The notes beneath the pieces are model-generated. The model saw only the letters and a list, made by a program, of their open reading frames with translations, was not told where the DNA came from and made no database searches. 53,674 nt of DNA from the IMG/VR virus record IMGVR_UViG_3300037296_000160, positions 1-53,674 of that record; one strand, written 5' to 3'. This document shows, piece after piece, positions 24,823 to 32,633 of the stretch (the stretch's first letter is position 1; every line of letters begins with the position of its first letter). This stretch comes from a virus. The position numbers and the translations under genes were made by a program.

Positions 24823-25957
24823 CCCGATAGCCCAAGCCACGATAACCACCAAGGACGCGCGCCGCATTGCCGCCGCCATGGGGGGTGTCATCGAGCGCCG
24901 CAACACGATCCCGGTGCTGGGGTGTCTGCGCTTCAAGATCGCCAAGGGCGGTATCAGCGTTACCGGTACAGACCTCGATATACGGATGACCCTGCACATA
25001 GAGGCCGAGACGTCGGGCGAAGCTGTGATCCTGATAGACGCCGCCCGGTTTGCTGGCTTTGCTGGCGCTGGGCTGGGCGACATAGTGCTAAAGGTCATCC
25101 CCCCGGCCAAGGGGTCACAATCGCAGATGAACGTCATCGAGTTATCGAGCGGCGATATCACCCTGCAACTGCTGGACCGCCTGCCACCAGAGGACTTTCC
25201 GACGTTCAACCAGCACTTGAAGGGCGCAAAGGCTTTCCCGGCCACGCAAAGCGACCTGCTGCGCGTCTTCAAGTTGGCAAGCCACTGCATCAGCACCGAG
25301 GAAACCCGCTACTATCTGAACGGCATATACCTGTCCGAGAAGCCAGACGGCACCACCCTGCGCGGCGTGGCGACCGACGGGCACCGCTTGGCCTGCATCG
25401 ACACAGGCGTAGAGACGCAAGGCGGGATGGATAAGACCGAGGGCAAGGGGGCGATCCTGCCCCGCAAGACGGTAGACCTGCTGAAAAGCCTGATGACCGA
25501 GGGGGCCAACGATCCTGTCAACATGCGGCTAACCAACACCCACTGCGCGTTTGTCTGGGAAGGTGTCGAGATAGATACCAAGATGATCGACGGCACCTAC
25601 CCAGACTATACCCGCGTGATCCCCAAGGGGGATGAAACAGGCCGCGTCCAGCTATCCACGGACACGGTGCGCCGGGTTATGAGCATTGGCCGCGCGCTGG
25701 GCGGGGGCACGTCCGTCGCCTGCGCCCTCGATCTGGACGCCAACACCATGACCATCACAGGGATGGAAGGGGAGAAGGTGGCCGCGCCTATGAGCGCAAC
25801 AGGCAAGGGCCGCATAGGCTTCAACTTGAAGTATCTGGCCCAACTGGCGCGCGCCGTCCCGAACATAACGATGCAGGTCATCGAGGCCAACGGTCCCGCG
25901 CGTTGCTTTGGTGACGATCCGCTTGCCATGTTCGTCCTGATGCCGATGCGGGTTTAA
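24812..25957 (+). CDS. dnaN: DNA polymerase III beta sliding clamp
   Basis: A 381-residue protein, close to bacterial DnaN length, starting at ATG 24812 behind GGAGGG. TDLDIRMTL, VATDGHRLACIDTGV and the C-terminal FVLMPMRV are signature DnaN sequences, and three clamp repeats can be traced. It should form a ring that tethers host DNA polymerase III. No phage DNA polymerase or clamp loader is present in the genome, so it must work with host proteins. The frame stays open upstream to 24647 but that part overlaps another gene and lacks a ribosome site. Confidence 0.92.
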   Translation: MQADPIAQATITTKDARRIAAAMGGVIERRNTIPVLGCLRFKIAKGGISVTGTDLDIRMTLHIEAETSGEAVILIDAARFAGFAGAGLGDIVLKVIPPAKGSQSQMNVIELSSGDITLQLLDRLPPEDFPTFNQHLKGAKAFPATQSDLLRVFKLASHCISTEETRYYLNGIYLSEKPDGTTLRGVATDGHRLACIDTGVETQGGMDKTEGKGAILPRKTVDLLKSLMTEGANDPVNMRLTNTHCAFVWEGVEIDTKMIDGTYPDYTRVIPKGDETGRVQLSTDTVRRVMSIGRALGGGTSVACALDLDANTMTITGMEGEKVAAPMSATGKGRIGFNLKYLAQLARAVPNITMQVIEANGPARCFGDDPLAMFVLMPMRV

Positions 25958-25959
25958 CG

Positions 25960-26373
25960 ATGACCCGTGCGCGTGTGACGGCCACAAGACCAGCCGACGA
26001 GAACAACCAAGTGCTGACCGTTGTAGGGGGAGGCGGTGGCTATCGCCGCACACCCTGCCCCGGTTGCCCGTGGCGCACAGAGAACGACGGCGATTTTCCG
26101 GCCGAGGCGTTCAGACATAGCGCAGGGACCGCCTACGACATGGCGCAATCGACCTTTGGTTGCCACGAGAGCGGGGCAGAGAAGCCAGCAACGTGCGCCG
26201 GGTTCCTGCTGCGCGGTGCCGCCCACAACTTCAAGGTTCGCACGGGTGCCCGCATAGAGGGGCTATACAACGACGTTCACGCCGACGGCGCGGACCTGCA
26301 CGACAGTTACAGAGCAATGGCAGAGGCAAACGGCGTCGATCCAGATGACCCCGTTCTTGCCCCCTGCCGGTAA
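25960..26373 (+). CDS. Cysteine-rich DUF6283-like protein
   Basis: A 137-residue protein. TPCPGCPWRTEN, STFGCHES and TCAGFLL place several Cys/His residues as a probable metal site, resembling DUF6283 from actinobacterial and phage genomes. Starts three bases after dnaN. Function unknown. Confidence 0.65.
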   Translation: MTRARVTATRPADENNQVLTVVGGGGGYRRTPCPGCPWRTENDGDFPAEAFRHSAGTAYDMAQSTFGCHESGAEKPATCAGFLLRGAAHNFKVRTGARIEGLYNDVHADGADLHDSYRAMAEANGVDPDDPVLAPCR

Positions 26374-26384
26374 GGAGAAGCCGC

Positions 26385-26594
26385 ATGAGCGACAAACCAA
26401 TGCCAGAGGCGGACTACATCGCAGCCTTCACCGCTGAAATGGTCCGCGTAGGGGGGGAGACGTTCGCAGATGGATCGTCAATCCGCGAGTATGCCCAAGA
26501 GGTAGCGCCCACCTACTACCGTGACCCTATGACCAGAGAGGACGGACCAGAAGCCGCCGTAGAGGCTGACATGGACTGTTGGGAGGGAGCATAA
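26385..26594 (+). CDS. Hypothetical protein
   Basis: A 69-residue acidic protein preceded by AAGGAGAAG. No family recognised. Its stop overlaps the next start (TAATG). Confidence 0.6.
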   Translation: MSDKPMPEADYIAAFTAEMVRVGGETFADGSSIREYAQEVAPTYYRDPMTREDGPEAAVEADMDCWEGA

Positions 26595-26836
26595 TGCTAG
26601 ACACGACAGACAACCGGGCGCTGGGCACTATGGAGTCGCAGCAAACCGTAGACCGCGTGACCGTTGAAACGATAGCAGGCAGTAACGAGGTGTCAGTCTA
26701 CCAAGAACACGCTGCTGGCGGTGTCCAGCCGCCGGGGGAGGTGACGCTGTTTGGTATGAGAGACTTGCGCGCGCTGCACTTCCTGACAGGCGAGTTGATC
26801 CGAGACGCCGAGAACGTAGCGAGGGCGCATCCATGA
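26594..26836 (+). CDS. Hypothetical protein
   Basis: An 80-residue protein from ATG 26594 with GGGAGGGAG upstream; the start at 26579 is disfavoured because the ribosome site fits 26594. No family recognised. Confidence 0.6.
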   Translation: MLDTTDNRALGTMESQQTVDRVTVETIAGSNEVSVYQEHAAGGVQPPGEVTLFGMRDLRALHFLTGELIRDAENVARAHP

Positions 26837-27129
26837 GCGATCTAGTCGAGACGAGTGAGGACATTGCAGTCAAGCTGCGCCTATGGGACGCCACCAAGCG
26901 CGAACTGTTTAGGTTTGCTGACCGATATGCCAAGGCCGCGATACCGGGCAAGAAGCTGTCACCAGAGCAAGAGGACGTCCTGTTTGCCGTAGGGCAGAAG
27001 AAATACCCGCTGTCCCTTGTGGTAGCCATAGCGGACAACATGGGGCTGGATGGGACGCTACCTGCAAACGTAGAGGAAAAGCTGACCATGTATCGCCACA
27101 AGCTGCGCCTGTTCGTGCCGGGGCGGTAA
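26833..27129 (+). CDS. Hypothetical protein, last gene of the accessory operon
   Basis: A 98-residue basic helical protein, ATGA-coupled to the gene before. No family recognised. It is followed by a strong terminator. Confidence 0.65.
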   Translation: MSDLVETSEDIAVKLRLWDATKRELFRFADRYAKAAIPGKKLSPEQEDVLFAVGQKKYPLSLVVAIADNMGLDGTLPANVEEKLTMYRHKLRLFVPGR

Positions 27130-27154
27130 GCCACCCCCTAGCGCACCAAACAAA

Positions 27155-27185
27155 AAGCCCGCCCCGTGATCCACAGGGCGGGCTT
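27155..27185 (+). terminator. Bidirectional rho-independent terminator
   Basis: AAGCCCGCCC (27155-27164) pairs perfectly with GGGCGGGCTT (27176-27185) around an 11-base loop, with A residues before and a T-rich stretch after. It separates the plus-strand accessory operon from the convergent gene at 27287-27493. Nothing else is evident in 27186-27286. Confidence 0.9.
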
Positions 27186-27286
27186 AACTTTGTCTGGCGC
27201 GCTGGGCGGGCCTTTACGATGCTAGGTTTACGTCGCACAAAACGTTGCCATTTATCGTCAAGCAGTTTCAGCATCCTTGTCGGTCC

Positions 27287-27493
27287 TTAAAATGATTGCA
27301 TATACCAAGTGTCGCCGGGTTCGGCGCAACAGTGAATGTCTGTGTGTTTTTCTGGGTCGTATCCGCCGTCTACTTTGTAGAGCAGGCCGTGCTTGATAGC
27401 GATTTCTTGCAGGTCGCCAGCGTCAATGTCATGGCCTTCCGGCCACTCACTAAGCAAATCCTTGGCGAAGGCTTCAAAGTCTGGCTTTTGCAT
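27287..27493 (-). CDS. Small acidic phage protein, minus strand
   Basis: A 68-residue protein with FAKDLLSEWPEGHDIDAGDLQEIAIKHGLL (motif split as LLSEWPEG and DLQEIAIKHGLL), resembling a short family common in phages and prophages of unknown function. AAGGA lies eight bases before its ATG. It is divergent from the recombinase and has two Cys near the C-terminus. Confidence 0.7.
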   Translation of the reverse strand: MQKPDFEAFAKDLLSEWPEGHDIDAGDLQEIAIKHGLLYKVDGGYDPEKHTDIHCCAEPGDTWYMQSF

Positions 27494-27534
27494 GTCTGCG
27501 GTCCTTGTGTGAGTGTTCGCTTCTGATGCCCACC

Positions 27535-27586
27535 TTACACAATCTTGCAGTTGTGTAAATACATAATCGCATACGGTTACTGTATG
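27535..27586. promoter_or_regulatory. Candidate resolvase site (res) or divergent operator
   Basis: TTACACAA-N8-TTGTGTAA (27535-27558) is a perfect 24-bp inverted repeat. ATACGGT-t-ACTGTAT (27571-27585) is a second near-perfect palindrome. They lie directly upstream of the serine recombinase gene, where resolvases usually have their res sites. A perfect TTGACA (27594-27599) follows, with a poor -10. Confidence 0.5.
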
Positions 27587-27628
27587 ACTTATCTTGACAC
27601 CATAGGTGCGCCGTGCGTAATGTTCGGC

Positions 27629-28381
27629 ATGATGAATTTACCCGATTTCAGCGGCAACCTTTACGGCTATGCGCGCGTGTCCACCGAGGACCAGAACCTA
27701 AACCTTCAGCTTGACGCCTTACGGGCGGCAGGCATCCCGGATAGCCGCATCTTCACAGAGAAGGTGTCTGGCACGTCTAAGAAGCGGCCCAAGCTGGAAC
27801 TCGTGCGCAAGATCATGCGCGAGGGTGATGCGCTGTGCGTCTGGCGTCTGGACCGCGTAGGGCGGTCTGTGGTGGCCGTGGTAGAGTTTGTCGAAGGTCT
27901 TAGCGCTGACGGCATCTTGTTCCGGTGCCTGACTGAACCAATCGACACTACCACACCGACCGGAAAGCTGATGCTGCACATGATGGCGGCGCTGGCAGAG
28001 TTCGAGCGCAACATGATCGCTCAGCGGACGCGGGCCGGAATGGACGCGGCACGGTCGCGGGGCGTCAAGATGGGGCCGAAACACCGCATCTTGGATTGTC
28101 CCAAGCGGCTGGCGCGCTTCATTGAGTTGTGGGCCGATGGGCGTATCCCGTCCGGCGACATGAGCGCAAATGATGTGTGGGCCGATCTGAATACAGTGCC
28201 GTCCAAGCTGCCAGAGATGAAGGCACAAAGCAGCTATAGCAACTGGAAGGCACGTCTATTCGCGGGGTTTGAAGCATCGCTAGATCAGGCGATTAGCAAG
28301 GGCGACGACAAGGCCGCGAAGGTAAAGCCGCTGTTCCTGCAATGGCGCAAAGGTATCCTAGAGCAGAAAGGCAAAAGCTAA
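27629..28381 (+). CDS. Small serine recombinase (resolvase/invertase family)
   Basis: About 250 residues from ATG 27629; upstream in-frame starts at 27545, 27584 and 27620 overlap the palindromes or a -35-like box, and none has a clear ribosome site. The catalytic domain is complete: YGYARVSTEDQ contains the nucleophilic Ser, VSGTSKKRPKL and WRLDRVGRS carry the catalytic arginines, and the long helix LAEFERNMIAQRTRAGMDAARS leads to the DNA-binding part. The C-terminal ~85 residues do not show the usual short Hin-type HTH. It likely resolves plasmid multimers; an integration role is not supported. Confidence 0.88.
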   Translation: MMNLPDFSGNLYGYARVSTEDQNLNLQLDALRAAGIPDSRIFTEKVSGTSKKRPKLELVRKIMREGDALCVWRLDRVGRSVVAVVEFVEGLSADGILFRCLTEPIDTTTPTGKLMLHMMAALAEFERNMIAQRTRAGMDAARSRGVKMGPKHRILDCPKRLARFIELWADGRIPSGDMSANDVWADLNTVPSKLPEMKAQSSYSNWKARLFAGFEASLDQAISKGDDKAAKVKPLFLQWRKGILEQKGKS

Positions 28382-29202
28382 TGCGTGGATATACCCTGCC
28401 AGCCGGAAACGTGCAGATTAGCTTTAGCGGCGGGCGCACGTCTGCATACATGCTGCACCAGATACTTGCGGTAAACGGCGACCTGCCAGAACGAGTGCAA
28501 GTCGTGTTTTCAAACACCGGGCGCGAAATGGACGGGACGCTTGATTTTGTGCAAGAGTGCGCCGAACGCTGGAATATTCGTGTGGTATGGGTTGAGGATG
28601 CCAAACGGGGCGGTGACGCTCTTTTTGACGTGGTGTCGCACAATTCGGCCAGCCGTTTCGGTGAACCTTTCAAGCGGCTAATAGAGCGCAAGAAAGCCTG
28701 CCCAGATCAGTCTAAGCGGTTCTGCACAGAGCATCTAAAGATCCTGCCCGCTCGGCGTTATCTTATATCGTTGGGCTGGAAGGAGTGGACGAACGCAGTA
28801 GGCATCCGTGCCGATGAACCGCACCGTCTGAAACCATCCCCCGACAAGCGGGTTAGGAAGTGGTATCCGCTGGAAGATGTAGACAAGCCTGCGGTGATGC
28901 GGTTTTGGGCCGCGCAACCTTTCGATCTGCGCATTGAGCCAGGTTATGGGAATTGCGATGGCTGTTTTATGAAGTCAGAGGCGCAGCTTGCGGCGCTATG
29001 CCGTGACTACCCTGATCGGGCTGAATGGTGGGAAGATATGGAGCGCAAGGCGTCTGCTTTGACCGCGAGTGCTGGCGGCGCGCGGTTCCGTGATCAATTC
29101 ACGCGGGCGCAACTGCGCGACACTGTAGATAGGCAGGGCGATTTCCTTTTTTCCACCGAAGAAGGCTGGTGCCAAAAGAACCACGGCGAATGCACCGGAT
29201 GA
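28381..29202 (+). CDS. PAPS-reductase-like (PP-loop) protein
   Basis: A 273-residue protein starting at ATG 28381, overlapping the recombinase stop (TAATG). ISFSGGRTSAYML is the PP-loop of the adenosine nucleotide alpha-hydrolase fold; FSNTGREMDGTLDFV, FCTEHLKI and GNCDGCF are typical of phage PAPS-reductase-family proteins. True PAPS reductase needs an ECGxH catalytic motif, which is not visible, so sulfate reduction is doubtful. DNA phosphorothioation (DndC-like) or another thiol-dependent nucleotide chemistry is possible. Confidence 0.8.
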   Translation: MRGYTLPAGNVQISFSGGRTSAYMLHQILAVNGDLPERVQVVFSNTGREMDGTLDFVQECAERWNIRVVWVEDAKRGGDALFDVVSHNSASRFGEPFKRLIERKKACPDQSKRFCTEHLKILPARRYLISLGWKEWTNAVGIRADEPHRLKPSPDKRVRKWYPLEDVDKPAVMRFWAAQPFDLRIEPGYGNCDGCFMKSEAQLAALCRDYPDRAEWWEDMERKASALTASAGGARFRDQFTRAQLRDTVDRQGDFLFSTEEGWCQKNHGECTG

Positions 29203-29242
29203 AACCGAACAACCCACGAAGGAGCACCCAATACCGCCTGAC

Positions 29243-29275
29243 AGGCCCGTAGCGCGCCGCTGCGGGCCTTTCGCC
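29243..29275 (+). terminator. Stem-loop terminator after the PAPS-reductase-like gene
   Basis: A 12-bp stem (29243-29254 with 29258-29269, one G-T pair) with a three-base loop, followed by TTTCGCC. It isolates the recombinase transcript from the capsid operon. Confidence 0.75.
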
Positions 29276-29502
29276 TGTCTAAGCACCCGCTGGGGGCCGA
29301 CCTTGTAAAAACCTGACATTTACGCGCCTACGCACGAGGCAGGTCAAACCCTGTTGATCGAGGGCGTGGGCTTGTGGTATCAACCACGTCAACGGCAGAG
29401 CGCAGGAGCGCCGCCGACCGCGCAGGAGCGCGACACACACCCCCCATTCGACTGCGGTGTAGGATGCACCCGGTTCATTCCTTTAATGAACGAGGTATCC
29501 CT
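29276..29502 (+). promoter_or_regulatory. Leader of the capsid operon, promoter candidate
   Basis: No gene is seen in this stretch. It holds TTGATC (29354-29359), a small hairpin GTGGT/ACCAC near 29375-29388, two CGCAGGAGCG direct repeats 20 bp apart (29401 and 29421), and GAGG before the capsid start. A promoter is expected here because a terminator lies upstream, but no convincing -10 was found. Confidence 0.45.
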
Positions 29503-30612
29503 ATGTCTTCCACCCAACTGGCTTTTGGCGACCCGAAGGCCGCTGTTCGTTGGTCCGCTAACCTTGCGCTGGACGTGAACCACGCTGGCTTCTGGTCCAC
29601 CCGCTTTGTCGGCAAAGGCTCGCAATTCGCTATCGAGGAAAAGACCGAACTCGAAGGCGAAGCTGGCGACACGATCCACTTCGACCTGCTGGTCAACCTG
29701 ACCGAAGAACCCACCTTTGGCGACGCCGAGGTTGCGGGCACTGCCGAGAGCATGAAGCACCGTTCTGACCGCATCCACATCGACCAGATGCGCCACCCGG
29801 TGTCTGCGCCCGGTCGTATGGGCCGCAAGCGTAGCGTCCACAACTTCCGCAAAGACGCGAAGATGCTGCTCAAGGACTACTGGGCCAAGTGGAAGGACGA
29901 AGTCACGTTCATCTACATGTCTGGCAACCGGGGCATCAACGAAGACTTCATCATGCGTCAGGGCTGGGAAGGCTTTGCCGAGAACAAGCTGCGCGCGCCT
30001 GACCGTGCCCACCTGATGTATGGCGGCGATGCGACGTCCAAGGCGTCCCTGACCGCTGACGACAAGATGGGCCGCAATGTCATCGAACTGGCGGAAACCA
30101 AGTGCCGCATGATGCGCGCCACGGATCGCAGCGTTGCCAACATGCAGCCGCTGAACATCGACGGGGGCAAGCACTACGTTTGCGTCATGTCGCCGTTCCA
30201 AGAGCATGACATGCGCCAAGACGTCGGCCCGTCGGGCTGGCTGACCGTTCAGCGTGACGCAGCCGCCGCAGAGGGCAAGAACAACGCCATCTTCAAGGGC
30301 GGTCTGGGCATGGTGAAGAACGTCGTTCTGCACAGCCACGAGAACGTCGTCCGCATGGATGACTACGGCGTCACTGGCGACGTCAGCGCCGCCCGCGCCC
30401 TGTTCCTTGGCGCACAGGCCGGTGTCTGCGCACACGGCACCAAGGATAGCCGCAAGTATCTGTGGCACGAGGAAGAAGTCGATAAGGGCAACAAGCCCGA
30501 AATCACGGCGGGCACGATCTGGGGCATCAACAAGTCCCAATTCAACGGCAAGGACTTTGGCTGCATCAGCATCGACACCGCCTGTTCCGACCCGAACAGC
30601 ACCGCAGCCTAA
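29503..30612 (+). CDS. Major capsid protein, N4-gp56 type
   Basis: A 369-residue protein; the open frame reaches back to 29374 but ATG 29503 has the GAGG site and the typical N-terminus (MSSTQLAFGDPKAAVRWSA). FVGKGSQFAIEEKTELEGEAGD, QMRHPVSAPGRM and TLMYGG-like LMYGGDATSKASL match N4-gp56-family capsid proteins, as do HYVCVMSPFQEHDMR and GGLGMVKNVVLH. It builds the icosahedral shell (HK97 fold). The scaffold and portal genes are far upstream, at 16.5-19.7 kb. Confidence 0.92.
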   Translation: MSSTQLAFGDPKAAVRWSANLALDVNHAGFWSTRFVGKGSQFAIEEKTELEGEAGDTIHFDLLVNLTEEPTFGDAEVAGTAESMKHRSDRIHIDQMRHPVSAPGRMGRKRSVHNFRKDAKMLLKDYWAKWKDEVTFIYMSGNRGINEDFIMRQGWEGFAENKLRAPDRAHLMYGGDATSKASLTADDKMGRNVIELAETKCRMMRATDRSVANMQPLNIDGGKHYVCVMSPFQEHDMRQDVGPSGWLTVQRDAAAAEGKNNAIFKGGLGMVKNVVLHSHENVVRMDDYGVTGDVSAARALFLGAQAGVCAHGTKDSRKYLWHEEEVDKGNKPEITAGTIWGINKSQFNGKDFGCISIDTACSDPNSTAA

Positions 30613-30620
30613 CGCGCACC

Positions 30621-30647
30621 GTGCCCGCCGCATCCAGTGGCGGGCAC
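30621..30647 (+). terminator. Hairpin downstream of the capsid gene
   Basis: GTGCCCGCC (30621-30629) pairs with GGCGGGCAC (30639-30647). The following bases TTGTCC are not a U-tract, so it is more likely an attenuator or mRNA-stabilising stem than a full terminator. Confidence 0.6.
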
Positions 30648-30680
30648 TTGTCCTGAACGTCTGACCCAAGAGGCAAACAC

Positions 30681-31136
30681 ATGCTTATCAAATCCCCCAT
30701 CGAGCAAGGCCGTCAGTATTCGACCTCGCCCCATGCCAAGAGCCAAGAGACGGTGCAGCTTGTCACCATCGACCTGTCCAAAGGCGTCACCGCAGCCAGC
30801 GACCTATTGGCCGTCGGCAAGGTGCCCGCCAACTGCCGCCCGACCAGCATCGAGGTTATCGGTGGCGGTCTGCCAGCAACCAGCACTGGCACCGTGGGCT
30901 GGCTGACAGGCGCGGCGCTGGCCGACGACGATGACACCCGCACACTGCCCGGCGAGAACACGATCCAAGCAGGTCTGGTTATCGACGGCACCAAAAGCGC
31001 AGCGGCATCCACGGCCAACTGCCTCAAAATGGCACCCGTCGGCTACGACCGCACCATTGGCATCAAGCTGTCCGCGAACGTGCCCGCTGGCACCGCGTTC
31101 CTGACGCTGCTGATGCGCTACGCATCCCTGCAATAA
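30681..31136 (+). CDS. Capsid decoration-type protein
   Basis: A 151-residue, beta-rich protein with many Ala/Thr/Gly residues, directly after the major capsid gene and preceded by AAGAGG. Small beta proteins in this position commonly decorate N4-gp56-type heads. No specific family is certain. Confidence 0.65.
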   Translation: MLIKSPIEQGRQYSTSPHAKSQETVQLVTIDLSKGVTAASDLLAVGKVPANCRPTSIEVIGGGLPATSTGTVGWLTGAALADDDDTRTLPGENTIQAGLVIDGTKSAAASTANCLKMAPVGYDRTIGIKLSANVPAGTAFLTLLMRYASLQ

Positions 31137-31147
31137 GCCCGCCTGCC

Positions 31148-31180
31148 CCGGCCCCTGCGTGACGGGGGCCGGTTTGTTTT
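31148..31180 (+). terminator. Rho-independent terminator after the decoration gene
   Basis: CCGGCCCC (31148-31155) pairs with GGGGCCGG (31165-31172), followed by TTTGTTTT. Confidence 0.85.
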
Positions 31181-31204
31181 AATCGGGAAGCATAGGAGCA
31201 ACCC

Positions 31205-31876
31205 ATGAAAATCGAATGCACGATCAAGCGCAAAGGCGGCACCCAAATCCCAATGGGCAACCTACGGTATCACTTCAAGCCCGCTGGCTTGAATGTCAGT
31301 GGCCCGCACGTCGCAACCGTCAACGATGACAAGCACATTGGCATGTTTCTGGCCGCGCCCGAAGCATACCGCCACTACGCGGGCGACGGCGATGCAGAAC
31401 AGCCAGAGAAGCTGAACCAGACAGTCATGGAAACCGCGACCAAAGCGCCCGAATTGAACGGCGCTGTTGAACTGTCAAAGGCTATCGGCATCCACGGCGC
31501 CCTGACCCCTGAACAGATTGGCGAAATCCTGGGCGATGCAGCCGCAGGCCGCGCACACAAGCTGACCCAGCCCGTGAAGCGCGCGGACCCTGTCAAGCAG
31601 ACGTCCGACGAACCGCCTGCCGCACAGATCGTCAAGCCAGAGAACGACACCAACACGCAGGTTCCGTTGAACAAGGAACTGGCGAAGCTGGCCGTCACAC
31701 AGACGGTGGACAACGCCAAGGCAAAGAACACCGAGGCCACCACCGACGCGCACACCAAAGACGCGCTGGAAGGCATGACCGACGAGAAGCTGGCCGAACT
31801 CTACGAGGAAAAAGAGGGCCGCAAGCCCCCCTCGAACATCAAGCGCGAGACGATGATCGACGCACTGGCCGAGTAA
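31205..31876 (+). CDS. Head-associated protein with C-terminal SAP/HeH-like motif
   Basis: A 223-residue protein. The first ~60 residues are a beta-rich domain, the middle is a charged linker, and the C-terminal ~38 residues (MTDEKLAELYEEKEGRK, then IKRETMIDALAE) form a helix-extended-loop-helix like SAP/HeH/LEM-type modules, which often bind nucleic acid. In many phages such a protein lies between capsid and connector genes. Exact role unknown. Confidence 0.65.
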   Translation: MKIECTIKRKGGTQIPMGNLRYHFKPAGLNVSGPHVATVNDDKHIGMFLAAPEAYRHYAGDGDAEQPEKLNQTVMETATKAPELNGAVELSKAIGIHGALTPEQIGEILGDAAAGRAHKLTQPVKRADPVKQTSDEPPAAQIVKPENDTNTQVPLNKELAKLAVTQTVDNAKAKNTEATTDAHTKDALEGMTDEKLAELYEEKEGRKPPSNIKRETMIDALAE

Positions 31877-31882
31877 GACCGA

Positions 31883-31906
31883 CGGCGGGCCACGACAGGC
31901 CCGCCG
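31883..31906 (+). terminator. Intergenic hairpin, attenuator candidate
   Basis: CGGCGGGCC (31883-31891) pairs perfectly with GGCCCGCCG (31898-31906) around a six-base loop; no U-tract follows. Confidence 0.6.
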
Positions 31907-31931
31907 CTCACACCTATAGGGAGCCACGCGC

Positions 31932-32630
31932 ATGGCCGTTACTGCCAGAGAAGTATTGAACCGCGTCGTGATCGACCTGCATGATACAGACCACGTCCGT
32001 TGGCCCCTGTATAATCTGAACCTCTACATATCCGACGGCCTGACACAGATCGCGTCTGCCAAGCCCACTGCGTTCAGCAAGACCGTCACCCTCGATCTAG
32101 CTGAAGGCGTAGAGCAAACCCTGCCCGATGACGTCGCCTCGATCCTGCGTGTTATCGCCAACAAGTCGGCAGCGGGCATCATGGGCCGCGCCGTCACCCC
32201 CATCGAGCGGCATCAGCTCGACCTGTTCTGGCCACACTGGCAAGACCCCCGCTACATGCCCTACAGCGCCGAGGTGCAGCACGTCAGCTATGACCCTGCC
32301 AGCCCGCGCACCTTCCTTGTGTTCCCCGGCAATACCGGAACCGGCAAGATCACGGCAACCGTCGCGTCTGGCGTTGTGACCGTGACCAAGGACGTAGGCA
32401 CCGAAGGCACGAAGACCGACCATTACACGATGGAACTAGGCATAGACGACGCCTACCGATCCACGTTGGTCAACTACGTCCTGTATCGCGCCTTCACCCC
32501 CGATCAGGACACACCGCAGGCCGCACAGCGCGCCAACGCATACCTGCAACTGTTCACCGCAGACCTTGGGCAGCGCGCCCAGAATGAAGCGACACAGACG
32601 CCCGACAGCATCACACAACCGGGAGCCTGA
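31932..32630 (+). CDS. Head-tail adaptor protein, DUF6682-like
   Basis: A 232-residue protein beginning MAVTAREVLNRVVIDLHDTD, with LYNLNLYISDGLTQIASAKP and a C-terminal helical bundle. This recalls the phage adaptor family annotated DUF6682, found next to N4-gp56 capsid genes. It likely forms a ring under the portal. Confidence 0.75.
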   Translation: MAVTAREVLNRVVIDLHDTDHVRWPLYNLNLYISDGLTQIASAKPTAFSKTVTLDLAEGVEQTLPDDVASILRVIANKSAAGIMGRAVTPIERHQLDLFWPHWQDPRYMPYSAEVQHVSYDPASPRTFLVFPGNTGTGKITATVASGVVTVTKDVGTEGTKTDHYTMELGIDDAYRSTLVNYVLYRAFTPDQDTPQAAQRANAYLQLFTADLGQRAQNEATQTPDSITQPGA

Positions 32631-32633
32631 CCG

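Noticed and set aside
24836-24849. ACCAC pair at the start of dnaN
   Set aside because: The two boxes are 9 bp apart, out of the 8-bp register, as are pairs near 21771-21789, 27867 and 36184; they were not counted as arrays.
27629-28381. Serine recombinase as a phage integrase
   Set aside because: It is of small resolvase size and lacks the long C-terminal region of large serine integrases; no att-like core was seen, and the replicon makes integration unnecessary.
29374-29502. N-terminal extension of the capsid protein frame
   Set aside because: Low-complexity Arg/Ala/His translation of the leader; ATG 29503 has GAGG upstream and matches the capsid family start.
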